DNA of 40,125 bases from Gemmatimonadaceae bacterium (GTDB taxonomy: Bacteria > Gemmatimonadota > Gemmatimonadetes > Gemmatimonadales > Gemmatimonadaceae). This document shows positions 26,944 to 35,118 of the stretch, piece by piece. Position 1 is the stretch's first letter. The number at the start of each line of letters is the position of its first letter. The notes under the pieces were generated by a model. That model searched no databases. It saw only the letters and a program-made list of their open reading frames with translations, and was not told the DNA's origin. The stretch spans positions 1-40,125 of the forward strand of contig JAICJQ010000013.1 in NCBI GenBank assembly GCA_025928335.1. The letters run 5' to 3'. Position numbers and translations under genes: made by a program.

Positions 26944-28126
26944 GCGCCAGTGCGGCGACCAGGGCCAATGCCGCGCCAAACATGAATGCGACGCCGGAAC
27001 CGAAGCGGTCCCAGAGCGCACCGAACATGATCGAGGCCGGCAGCGCGCCGATGCCGATCGCCAGGTAATACCAACCGTACGCGATTCCTCGCCGCTCTTT
27101 TGGTACGACGTCGGCGATCAGTGCAAGCTCGGCGCCTTCGGTCAGGCCGAAGAAAATCCCGTAGGCGGCGAACAACGCCCATGCCTGCCACGCCGCGGTG
27201 GCGCGCGAAAAGAGGAAATACACGAGGGCGTAGACGAGCCAACCAGCGATCAGCGTCGGTCGCCGTCCGATGCGGTCCGACAAGACGCCCCCGGGGATGT
27301 TCGAGATGCTCTTCACTCCGTTGAGGAGCGCCCACAGAATTGGCGCCAGCGCAACCGCCACCCCAAGCTGGCGCGCGCGCAAGAGCAGGAATGCGTCGGT
27401 CGAGTTGCCGAGGGTGAAGACGAACACGATGACGAGAAACGTCCAGAACGTCCCGCCCATGTTCTTGGCGCCGTGCAGCGTCGGTTGTGCCTTCGCGGCG
27501 GCGGCGTGCTTGGCGACCTCCACGACTCCGAAAATCGCCGTCAGCACGGCGAGCGCTCCGGGGATCACCGCGAGCCAAAAGACTGAGCGCAGCGACAGGT
27601 GAAGCGTCGAAATGAGACCGAACGCGATCAGCGGTCCGAGCAGAGCCCCGGCGTTGTCGGCTGCGCTGCGCAAGCCGAACGCCCGGCCGCGCATGCTCGG
27701 ATGCACGGAATCCGCCACCAGTGCGTCGCGCGGCGAATTGCGAATTCCCTTGCCCACGCGATCGCTGACGCGAATCAACAGGACCTGCGTCGCCGTTTGC
27801 GCGATGGCGACGAGTGGCCGCATCGCCGACGCCAACACGTACCCGGCCACGATCAGCGGCTTGCGCCGTTTGACCCGGTCGGACCACCAACCGCTCACCA
27901 GCTTGAGAAGTGCCGCCGTCGATTCCGCGGCGCCCTCGATCACACCGATGAACCCCGGATTCGCGCCGAGGACCGTCGTCAGAAAGAAGGGCAGCAGCGG
28001 ATAGATCATCTCGCTCGACACGTCGGTGAAGAAGCTCACCGCGGCAAGCGCATAGACGTTGCGCCCGAGTCGGCGCGATGAATGGTCCGGGTCGGTGTCG
28101 TCGCCGGGGGTCGAGGTCGGACGCAT
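26906..28126 (-). CDS. MFS transporter
   Basis: 406 aa with twelve predicted membrane helices. The first helix block is FFTDVSSEMIYPLLPFFL. The loop 2-3 signature is SGWWSDRVKRRKPLIVAGY. It also has DRVGKGIRNSPRDALVADSV between helices 4 and 5, the second-half motif GVLSDRIGRRPTLIAGWLVY and a late PKERRGIAYGWYYL segment. The DVSSEM/GKGIRxxPRDAL blocks recall a bacterial MFS group often seen near drug or metal genes; the substrate is unknown. ATG start at 28126, divergent from the M20 peptidase with only 54 nt between. Confidence 0.9.
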   Translation of the reverse strand: MRPTSTPGDDTDPDHSSRRLGRNVYALAAVSFFTDVSSEMIYPLLPFFLTTVLGANPGFIGVIEGAAESTAALLKLVSGWWSDRVKRRKPLIVAGYVLASAMRPLVAIAQTATQVLLIRVSDRVGKGIRNSPRDALVADSVHPSMRGRAFGLRSAADNAGALLGPLIAFGLISTLHLSLRSVFWLAVIPGALAVLTAIFGVVEVAKHAAAAKAQPTLHGAKNMGGTFWTFLVIVFVFTLGNSTDAFLLLRARQLGVAVALAPILWALLNGVKSISNIPGGVLSDRIGRRPTLIAGWLVYALVYFLFSRATAAWQAWALFAAYGIFFGLTEGAELALIADVVPKERRGIAYGWYYLAIGIGALPASIMFGALWDRFGSGVAFMFGAALALVAALALTAAARLTNRPS

Positions 28127-28180
28127 GAATCATCGAATCTACCACTTGCGTCGCATCGTCGTTCTGGCCACTTGTTAGCC

Positions 28181-29389
28181 ATGACGATTCGGGCGCCCTC
28201 CCCGCCTGACACTTCGGCCGTTCATCGCCGACTCGCGCCCGCCCGCGCACGGCTCGCGGCGCGCGACGACGCGATCGTTCGCTCTCAGATCACGATCGCG
28301 CAGATTGCCGCGCCGACCGGTGAGGAGCACGAACGCGGCGGTTGGGTCGCACGCCGGTTTCGCGATTGTGGGCTTTCGGATATTCATACCGACGACGTGG
28401 GCAACGTGATCGGCCGACGGTCGGGCATCGACGACGAGCCGCCCGTCGTGATCTGCGCGCATCTCGATACGGTTTTCCCTCGCGCGACCGACCTGTCGGT
28501 CAAGCGGGACGGCGAGCGCCTCATCGGACCTGGGATCAATGACAACGGCCGTGGCATCGCCGTCATGCTCGCTCTGGCGGCCGAGATCGACGGCGCCCGT
28601 CTTCGCACGCGTCGCCCGGTTGAATTCGTCGCCACGACGGGCGAAGAGGGGAACGGCGACTTACGCGGCGCGAAGCACTATTTCGCATCGCGCGGTGGAA
28701 CCGCATACGCGGCGATCGCACTCGACGGCGCCGGCGACGAGCGGATCATTCACCGTGCCCTCGGCTCGCGTCGCTTCCGCGTCGTATTCACCGGACCGGG
28801 CGGCCATTCCTGGGCCGCGTTCGGCGTGGTGAACGCCGTGCACGCCGCCGCCGGCGCGGCTACCCGATTGGCCAACCTTCGCCTGCCGCTTTCGCCGCGC
28901 ACGACGCTGTCCGTCGGACGGATCGGCGGCGGATTGTCCGTGAACTCGATCCCCGCGTCCGCTTGGCTCGAGATCGACGCGCGTTCATCGTCGCGAGCCC
29001 AACTCGAGGAGCTCGAGCGCACGATTCGGCGCGTCGCCGACGGCGCCGCGGACGATGAGAACGCACGCCGGGCGGCCGGGACGCCACCGCTGATCGCTCG
29101 CACCGACGCCATCGGCTCGCGTCCCTGTGGCGAGACCCCCGTCGAGCACGATCTCGTTCAGTCAGCGATCGACGCGACGCGCCTCGTCGGACGCGAGCCC
29201 GACCTCGCCCTCGCGTCCACCGACGCCAACATCCCGATCAGCCGCGGTATTCCGGCAATCGCCATTGGCGCGGGCGGTCGCGGCGGGGACGCGCACACGC
29301 ACAGCGAATGGTTCGATAACGTTCATGGAACCGTTGGCGTCGCGCGCGCCCTCACCATTGTCATTTCCGCCGCGGGCCTCGGCGCGTAA
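28181..29389 (+). CDS. M20-family metallopeptidase (peptidase T/DapE-like)
   Basis: 402 aa from ATG 28181; the longer open frame overlaps the MFS gene and is not supported. Two-zinc catalytic residues are visible: the first His-Asp in CAHLDTVFP, the bridging Asp in GPGINDNGRGIA, the Glu-Glu pair in TTGEEGNGDL, and the final His in DAHTHSEWFD. The lid or dimerisation domain lies between about 200 and 310 and carries FTGPGGHSWAAFG. Such enzymes are cytosolic di- or tripeptidases or amidohydrolases. It stands alone between two minus-strand genes. Confidence 0.9.
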   Translation: MTIRAPSPPDTSAVHRRLAPARARLAARDDAIVRSQITIAQIAAPTGEEHERGGWVARRFRDCGLSDIHTDDVGNVIGRRSGIDDEPPVVICAHLDTVFPRATDLSVKRDGERLIGPGINDNGRGIAVMLALAAEIDGARLRTRRPVEFVATTGEEGNGDLRGAKHYFASRGGTAYAAIALDGAGDERIIHRALGSRRFRVVFTGPGGHSWAAFGVVNAVHAAAGAATRLANLRLPLSPRTTLSVGRIGGGLSVNSIPASAWLEIDARSSSRAQLEELERTIRRVADGAADDENARRAAGTPPLIARTDAIGSRPCGETPVEHDLVQSAIDATRLVGREPDLALASTDANIPISRGIPAIAIGAGGRGGDAHTHSEWFDNVHGTVGVARALTIVISAAGLGA

Positions 29390-29402
29390 ATCCGGCCGAC
29401 GG

Positions 29403-31100
29403 TCAAAGAGTCTGTAGTGGCTCGACGCGGTTCAACGCTCGTCCGAGGAAACGCATCGCCGCGTAGGTCTCGATCGTGAGCACGAGCGAGGCGACGACGA
29501 GCACGAACGCGAGGCTCAGGCCGCGCGACGCGTCGAGAAACAGCACCGAGGTATAGGCGACGATCATCGGCGGAATGAGTGCGATGCCGAGCGTGACGAG
29601 ATTCGCCATCATCGCCAACACGTTCTGCCCGAGCGCCTCCACCCCGGTGCTCACACCGGAGCCAAGTCGTACCCACGCGGGAAAGAGAACCGCCATCCCG
29701 TTCTGCACCGTGATCAACGCGCCGTTGAGCGCCAGCACGGCGATGGGCGACGCGACGACGACCGCGAGGCGAATTGACCCCGGGATCGGCTGACGCGCCG
29801 CGAACAGACTGCCGAAGTACGAGATCACCACCAGCACGAACTGAAGCGCCGCCATCGGGAGTGCGGCTGACGCGACTTCGGCGAAGACGATGTGGCTGGC
29901 CGCCACCGGCAGGGACTTCAGCATCGGCAGGTGCAACATGTCATGCCGCAAATCGTTCCGGATCAAACGTCCTCCGAACACGATCATCATCACCGCGAAC
30001 GTCGCGGCGGTCACTGAGACGAATCCCGCTGTATCACCGCCGGCGCTCGCCACCGCCGCGCCGAAGGCGATCGCCATGGCCAACGGTCCGATGAACAGTC
30101 TGAGCTGCACCGTTCGTCGCAAGCAGAGCATGTTCTTCCAGAGGATTGCTAGCGCCGGATGACCCTTCGCTGCGAGACGGAGCGACGTCCGCCCGGCCTT
30201 CGGCCCGGTGATCGTTCCGAACGATCGGCGTCCCCGGAAGGCGTCGATCCGTCGCGCGCGCTCGGCGGACGCCTCGATCGCCGCGTCCTCGAAGGCCGCG
30301 TCGGTTCGCATCACCCACAGCGCGTGCAGCAGGAACATGCCGAGGGCCGGCAGGATCGCCACTCGCCACGCGGCGATCGATCGCGCGAAAGTCGGCGCGA
30401 CGATGAGATGAAACGGATACAAACCGATCGTCGCCGGCGACGACCCGAGCACATCGCTCAAGCCCGTGAAAAATTCGCCGATACCGCGACCGAGGTAGCT
30501 CGACCGGTGCACGACCAATCCGGCGACGATGAACAGGCCGATGAACGCGAACGCGGCGATGGAATAGCGGTTGCGACGCACCCCGATGCGGCCGTGCTGC
30601 TTCCAGGCCGCCTGCACGAGCGCGGCGCCGAGCCGGTGGAGATTGAGTGTCGAGAACAGAATCCAAAGGCTGAACGCTCGAAGGGGCGACGGGAGCAAGT
30701 TTCCGCCCCGCCGAAGCACGAAGACCCAAATCAGGGTGTTGATCAACACGGCGACTTGCGCGCGGAACAACTTCAGGCCAATGAGCTGCCGACGCGACAG
30801 CGGCGCGGGAAACAGCATCGACACTTCGGCCTGACTGAAGGCCAACGCGGTAACGTCCGCGCCAAATACCCAGGCTCCGGCCAGCGTCAGGACCATCAAG
30901 AGCGTGATCAGCGTCTCGCTCGGCCGGCCCAGGAGAAAGTCCGCCGTCGCGCCGCGATTCGGCGATCGGAATAGAAACGACCAGATGTAGAGCGAACCGA
31001 CGATGAGCGCCGCGGCGTAGCGCGGGCTGCGCACGCGGCGGAAGGCAGACAGAAAGCGGTTCCGCGCGCTCGTCCAGCTGAGGTACAGGAGCGCGTTCAC
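29403..31100 (-). CDS. ABC-2 type exporter permease
   Basis: 565 aa from GTG 31100, chosen because it overlaps the ATPase stop by 4 nt (GTGA). The open frame runs 48 codons further upstream but that part overlaps the ATPase gene. Many hydrophobic segments run throughout, for example YAAALIVGSLYIWSFLF, LITLLMVLTLAGAWVFG, FAFIGLFIVAGLVV and ALIPPMIVAYTSVLF. The overall type resembles large single-gene permeases of Ecs/ABC-2-like exporters. The ATP-binding partner is encoded just upstream. The exported substrate is unknown. Its 3' end is 13 nt from the end of the M20 gene. Confidence 0.82.
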   Translation of the reverse strand: MNALLYLSWTSARNRFLSAFRRVRSPRYAAALIVGSLYIWSFLFRSPNRGATADFLLGRPSETLITLLMVLTLAGAWVFGADVTALAFSQAEVSMLFPAPLSRRQLIGLKLFRAQVAVLINTLIWVFVLRRGGNLLPSPLRAFSLWILFSTLNLHRLGAALVQAAWKQHGRIGVRRNRYSIAAFAFIGLFIVAGLVVHRSSYLGRGIGEFFTGLSDVLGSSPATIGLYPFHLIVAPTFARSIAAWRVAILPALGMFLLHALWVMRTDAAFEDAAIEASAERARRIDAFRGRRSFGTITGPKAGRTSLRLAAKGHPALAILWKNMLCLRRTVQLRLFIGPLAMAIAFGAAVASAGGDTAGFVSVTAATFAVMMIVFGGRLIRNDLRHDMLHLPMLKSLPVAASHIVFAEVASAALPMAALQFVLVVISYFGSLFAARQPIPGSIRLAVVVASPIAVLALNGALITVQNGMAVLFPAWVRLGSGVSTGVEALGQNVLAMMANLVTLGIALIPPMIVAYTSVLFLDASRGLSLAFVLVVASLVLTIETYAAMRFLGRALNRVEPLQTL

Positions 31101-31831
31101 GACGCTTGGCCGGCTTCGCCCGTCAACGCGAGAAAGACGTCTTCCAACGACAAGCCGCTCAACTCCGGATGCGCGCCGATGATCTCGTCCAACGTTCCGT
31201 ACGCGACGCACGCACCCTGTCGTAGAACAAGCAGCTTCGAGCACAGCTCTTCGACCAGATTGAGCAGGTGCGAGCTGAGAATCACCGCCGCGCCGCGCGT
31301 GGCTCGCGCCGCGATCGTCGCGCGCATGCGCCGCATTCCGGCGGGATCGAGTCCCGTCAATGGCTCGTCGAGGATGAGCGCCGAAGGGTCATGCAGCAGT
31401 CCGCAGGCGATCGCCAGCTTCTGCCGCATGCCGCGCGACAATTCGCCGGGCAACGACAGGCCCTTGTCACTCAGTTCCATCTCCTGAAGGAGCACCGGCA
31501 AGCGCGCTTCGACGTCCGGAACGCCGTACATGCGCGCGATGAAGCGCAGATGCTCTTCGACCGACAGATACTCGAACAGGTGCGGCTCGTCGGGGATGAA
31601 CGCGAGCGCTCGCTTGGCCGAGATCGGATCGTCGTCCATCGTGTGACCGGCGATCGCGATGGTACCGTCGGTCGGCGTGATGATTCCGGCGAGACAGCGG
31701 AGCGACGTGGTCTTGCCGGCGCCGTTCGGCCCGACGAGCCCGAGGATCTCTCCCGGCGCAACGTCGAACGTCACATCGCGCACGGCGGTGAAGTCGCCGT
31801 ACAATTTGGTGAGACCTCGGGCGGAAATCAC
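31097..31831 (-). CDS. ABC transporter ATP-binding protein (ABC-2 type)
   Basis: 244 aa. It powers the permease encoded 3' to it at the inner membrane. Walker A GPNGAGKTT is at 34-42. The Q-loop region is replaced by FIPDEPHLF, as in EcsA/CcmA-like exporters. The signature is LSRGMRQK, Walker B is SALILDEPLTGLD, and the H-loop is VILSSHLL. The Walker B and D-loop are intact, so it should hydrolyse ATP. ATG start at 31831. It lies 10 nt after the nucleotidyltransferase gene, so the sugar and ABC genes may share a transcript. Confidence 0.93.
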   Translation of the reverse strand: MISARGLTKLYGDFTAVRDVTFDVAPGEILGLVGPNGAGKTTSLRCLAGIITPTDGTIAIAGHTMDDDPISAKRALAFIPDEPHLFEYLSVEEHLRFIARMYGVPDVEARLPVLLQEMELSDKGLSLPGELSRGMRQKLAIACGLLHDPSALILDEPLTGLDPAGMRRMRATIAARATRGAAVILSSHLLNLVEELCSKLLVLRQGACVAYGTLDEIIGAHPELSGLSLEDVFLALTGEAGQAS

Positions 31832-31841
31832 GAGAGCCGCG

Positions 31842-32831
31842 CTACGCGCGCACCCTCACGACCGAGTGGTCGCTCACGTTGATCTGGCCACGTACGCCCT
31901 CGACCACCGCCGAATCACCGATCATCGAGTCGTTGAGCTTCGAGTTCGTCACCGTCGAGTCGTTCCCGACAATGGTGTCTCGCAGCTCCGAGCCCTCGAG
32001 GCGGCTGCCCGCCCCGATCGCCACGTTCGGCCCGATCGTCGCGTCGGCCAGCACGACGTTGTCTTCGATGTACACGGGATCGATGACCCGGACATTCGGC
32101 GGCAGCGATGACGGACGACGCGCGCGGCCCTTCTCCAGCATGATGCGGTTTGTTTCGAGTAACGTTCCCTGCTCCCCCGCGTCATACCACCCTTGCACGT
32201 CGATCACTTTGATCTTCGCGCCGCGATCGATCATGTACTGGAAGGCGTCAGTGAGATAGTACTCGCCCTTGTTCTTCGGCTGCTTCAGCGTCCAATCGAT
32301 TCCCTCGTACAACAACTTCCAATTCCGGATGTAGTACAACCCGATGTTGGCCCGCTTTGAGATCGGCGTCGACGGCTTCTCGACGATCTTGGTCATGTTG
32401 CCGTCGTTGTCCGTCACCACGACGCCGAACCGCTGGTAGTCGTCAACGGTCTTCACCCAAATGATGCCGTCAGCGTCCGTCCGGTTCACCACCGACAAGT
32501 CCGCGTCGAAAATCGTGTCGACGAAGATGATGAACACCGGCTGATCGACGTACTCGCGAGCCAGCGCGACGGCGCCGGCAGTTCCGTCCTGGACTTTCTG
32601 CTCGATGAACACCGCGTCGAACGGATACTTCGTGCGGGCGTACTGCTCGACCTTCTCCTTCAAGTGGCCGGTGATATAAATGACCTGCTCAACGCTCCCG
32701 AGCCGCTGCAAGTCTTCCATCACGTAATCGATCACCGGTTTGCCGGCGATCTTGAGCATCGGCTTCGGCGTGATGTGGGTATGCGGGCGGAGCCGCGTCC
32801 CTTTGCCGGCCAGCGGAATGATGACCTTCAC
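31842..32831 (-). CDS. Sugar-1-phosphate nucleotidyltransferase with left-handed beta-helix tail
   Basis: 329 aa from GTG 32831, which overlaps the cupin stop by 4 nt. The frame is open far upstream but crosses the cupin gene. The N-terminal Rossmann-like domain shows IIPLAGKGTRLRPHTHITPK (the consensus LAGGxGTRLRP has Lys in place of the second Gly), the metal Asp in IIFVDTIFDAD, then VEKPSTPISKRANIGLY and GEYYLTDAFQYM. From about 255 on, hexapeptide-like turns follow (VYIEDNVVLADATIGPNVAI), an LbH acyltransferase-type tail. It should make an NDP-sugar; the base and sugar cannot be read, though the neighbouring cupin hints at mannose. Confidence 0.87.
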   Translation of the reverse strand: MKVIIPLAGKGTRLRPHTHITPKPMLKIAGKPVIDYVMEDLQRLGSVEQVIYITGHLKEKVEQYARTKYPFDAVFIEQKVQDGTAGAVALAREYVDQPVFIIFVDTIFDADLSVVNRTDADGIIWVKTVDDYQRFGVVVTDNDGNMTKIVEKPSTPISKRANIGLYYIRNWKLLYEGIDWTLKQPKNKGEYYLTDAFQYMIDRGAKIKVIDVQGWYDAGEQGTLLETNRIMLEKGRARRPSSLPPNVRVIDPVYIEDNVVLADATIGPNVAIGAGSRLEGSELRDTIVGNDSTVTNSKLNDSMIGDSAVVEGVRGQINVSDHSVVRVRA

Positions 32832-33199
32832 GGGGCGCTCGTGCCTTCGCGGCCGTAGCGGTCTTGCAACCGCACTACGTCGTCGAGGTGCGGCGTCGAG
32901 ACTTCGAGAATATCGCAGTCCGTCACCGCTTCCATCTGGTGAATCGTGCCCGGAGTGATCCGGAATGCCTCGCCGATCTTGAGGTCCACGTCCTTCGGCT
33001 GGTCGTTTTCCCAAATCCGGTAGATGAGCTGCCCCGAGAGGAGGTAGACCGTCTCGTCTTTCACGTTGTGATATTGGACCGACAGCGCCTGACTCGCCTT
33101 GATGTGAAGGATTTTCCCCACATACGCGTCGGTGTGCGCCCAAATGGTCTCGTGCCCCCACGGCTTGGGCACGGTCTTGATCGTCGCGCGTCCGCTCAT
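32828..33199 (-). CDS. Cupin, phosphomannose isomerase type II-like
   Basis: 123 aa, a single cupin domain. KPWGHETIWAHTDAYVGKIL and the metal set Q43, H44 and E49 (VQYHNVKDET), with H87 (GTIHQME), match the C-terminal isomerase half of bifunctional ManC/GMP-PMI enzymes. That half interconverts fructose-6-phosphate and mannose-6-phosphate. Here it is a free-standing protein directly followed by a nucleotidyltransferase, like the two halves of ManC separated. ATG start at 33199, divergent from the UbiB-like gene. Sugar-nucleotide 3,5-epimerase-type cupins are less similar. Confidence 0.83.
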   Translation of the reverse strand: MSGRATIKTVPKPWGHETIWAHTDAYVGKILHIKASQALSVQYHNVKDETVYLLSGQLIYRIWENDQPKDVDLKIGEAFRITPGTIHQMEAVTDCDILEVSTPHLDDVVRLQDRYGREGTSAP

Positions 33200-33329
33200 C
33201 GCTTCCGGGATTGGAGGTGGTCCGACAAATAAAAACCCGGACGTTTGCGAATGGTAGAACGCTTAGCCCGCCACTTTGGCGCGCTCCCTTCGGTTCTGTC
33301 CGGCATGCTCCCTGCTCTCCAGCCGGCCA

Positions 33330-35108
33330 ATGATACTGGCTCCACGGCATATTCCCCGCTTTACGGCGATGATCGGACTGTTTACCCGGTACGGGTTGGC
33401 CGACTTCGCCAAGAAACAGGGGCTCGCCGGCCTGCCCCATGAGCCGGAACCGGGGGAAGACTTCAGCGGCACTCCGCAACAGGCGGCCGCCTTCCGGAAG
33501 CGGCTGGTCGAGCTAGGCCCCGCATTCATCAAGCTCGGCCAGGTCCTCTCGACGCGGCCTGACCTTCTTCCCGAATCCTACATCAAGGAGCTCGAAAAGC
33601 TTCAAGACGACGTCGACCCCATCCCGACCCCGGAAGTCGTGCAGGTCATCGAAGAGGAGCTCGGTGCGCGGCTGAGCAAACTGTTCGCCGTGTTCGACGA
33701 GGAACCGCTCGGCACCGCAAGCCTCGGTCAGGTCCACGCTGCGGAGCTGCGCGAAGGACGCCCCGTCGTGGTGAAGGTCCAGCGTCCGAATATTCGCAAT
33801 CAGCTCTCCGACGACCTCGCGTTCTTCCACGATCTCGCGAGCTTTTTGTCCGAGCACACAAAAGCCGGCGCACGAATCGACATGGTCGGGATCGTTCAGC
33901 AGCTCGAGCGTGCCCTCACGGATGAATTGGATTATCGCATCGAAGCGCGCAACGCGGCGACGTTCCGCCGTTCACTCGCCGAATTCCCGCGCATCCTCGT
34001 TCCCCGCGTCATCGAGGCGTATACCACCGAGCGCGTGCTCACGACCGAGCGCATTCGCGGCCAGAAGCTGGACTCCATCTCGCCGCTCGCTCGCATCGAG
34101 CACGACTTTCATCCGGTCGCCGACGATCTCACCCGGGCGTACCTCAAGCAGATCACGATCGACGGCCACTTCCACGCCGATCCGCACCCGGGCAACGTGT
34201 TCGTCCTCATGCCGGACGAGACGAATCCACCGACGCCGTCCGAGGTGAAGGCGGCCGATCGGCGTTCGGTTCAGCGTCCCGCCGCAACGCCGCTCGCGCG
34301 CATCGAGAACGACGCCCAGCGCCAGGCTGCGCCTCAGCCGGCAGACGTCGACGTCAAGCTCGCGCTGATCGACTTCGGCATGACGGCACGCCTGTCAGCC
34401 ACCCTTCGCGAACAAATCGTGCGTCTGCTGCTCGACCTCGCCGATAACCGCGGCGACGACGCCGCGGAGACGCTGATCGAGGTCGGCACCGAGCTCCCCG
34501 GCTTCGAGCGTGAGGGATACGTCCGAGAGATCGCCGCGCTCATGGCTCGCACGTATGACATCAGCGTCGGGGACCTCGACACCGGGAAAGTGCTGTACGA
34601 CTTGATCAACATCTCCTTCCAGCGCGGCCTCCGTCTTCCCGGCGAGCTCACGCTCCTCGCGAAAGCGCTCTTCAACCTCGGGAATGTCACTGCGTCGATC
34701 GACCCGGTGTATAGTCCCATCCCGACGATTCGCGAATTCGGCAACCAGATCGCCGCCGATCGCGCGAAGCGCGATCTGAATCCGCGGCGTCTGTATCAGC
34801 TGGCCACCGAGGGCAGCGATCTGTTGATGGCGCTGCCGCACCGGCTCGACATCATCACGTCGCGCATGGCGAGCAATGAGTTCAGCACGCGTATCGACGT
34901 CCCGCAGCTGACGCTGATCATTCAAGCGCTGCAAAAAGTCGCCAATCGCATCTTCTCCGGGCTCGTGCTGGCTGGACTGCTCGTCGCCAGCGCGATGCTC
35001 ATTCCGTATCGCCGAGCGCTCGCGACCTGGGGATTTGTCCTCGCCGGCGCGATCGGTATCTGGATGGTGCTTGCCATCCTCTGGTCCGACCGCGAAAAGA
35101 AAACCTGA
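33330..35108 (+). CDS. UbiB/ABC1/ADCK-family atypical kinase-like protein with linker insertion and C-terminal membrane anchors
   Basis: 592 aa from ATG 33330; the longer frame upstream adds nothing conserved, and another ATG at 33369 is possible. The family's inhibitory KxGQ motif is KLGQ (68-71). The Ala-rich nucleotide loop is PLGTASLGQVHAAE, the lysine lies in VVVKVQRP, and HADPHPGN (282-289) and DFG (348-350) complete the fold. About 45 residues, Pro/Ala/Arg-rich, are inserted at roughly 294-338, just before the DFG strand. Two membrane helices close the protein (about 541-557 and 566-585). UbiB proteins support ubiquinone or other isoprenoid lipid handling at the membrane. Confidence 0.9.
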   Translation: MILAPRHIPRFTAMIGLFTRYGLADFAKKQGLAGLPHEPEPGEDFSGTPQQAAAFRKRLVELGPAFIKLGQVLSTRPDLLPESYIKELEKLQDDVDPIPTPEVVQVIEEELGARLSKLFAVFDEEPLGTASLGQVHAAELREGRPVVVKVQRPNIRNQLSDDLAFFHDLASFLSEHTKAGARIDMVGIVQQLERALTDELDYRIEARNAATFRRSLAEFPRILVPRVIEAYTTERVLTTERIRGQKLDSISPLARIEHDFHPVADDLTRAYLKQITIDGHFHADPHPGNVFVLMPDETNPPTPSEVKAADRRSVQRPAATPLARIENDAQRQAAPQPADVDVKLALIDFGMTARLSATLREQIVRLLLDLADNRGDDAAETLIEVGTELPGFEREGYVREIAALMARTYDISVGDLDTGKVLYDLINISFQRGLRLPGELTLLAKALFNLGNVTASIDPVYSPIPTIREFGNQIAADRAKRDLNPRRLYQLATEGSDLLMALPHRLDIITSRMASNEFSTRIDVPQLTLIIQALQKVANRIFSGLVLAGLLVASAMLIPYRRALATWGFVLAGAIGIWMVLAILWSDREKKT

Positions 35109-35118
35109 GCCGGTCTCG

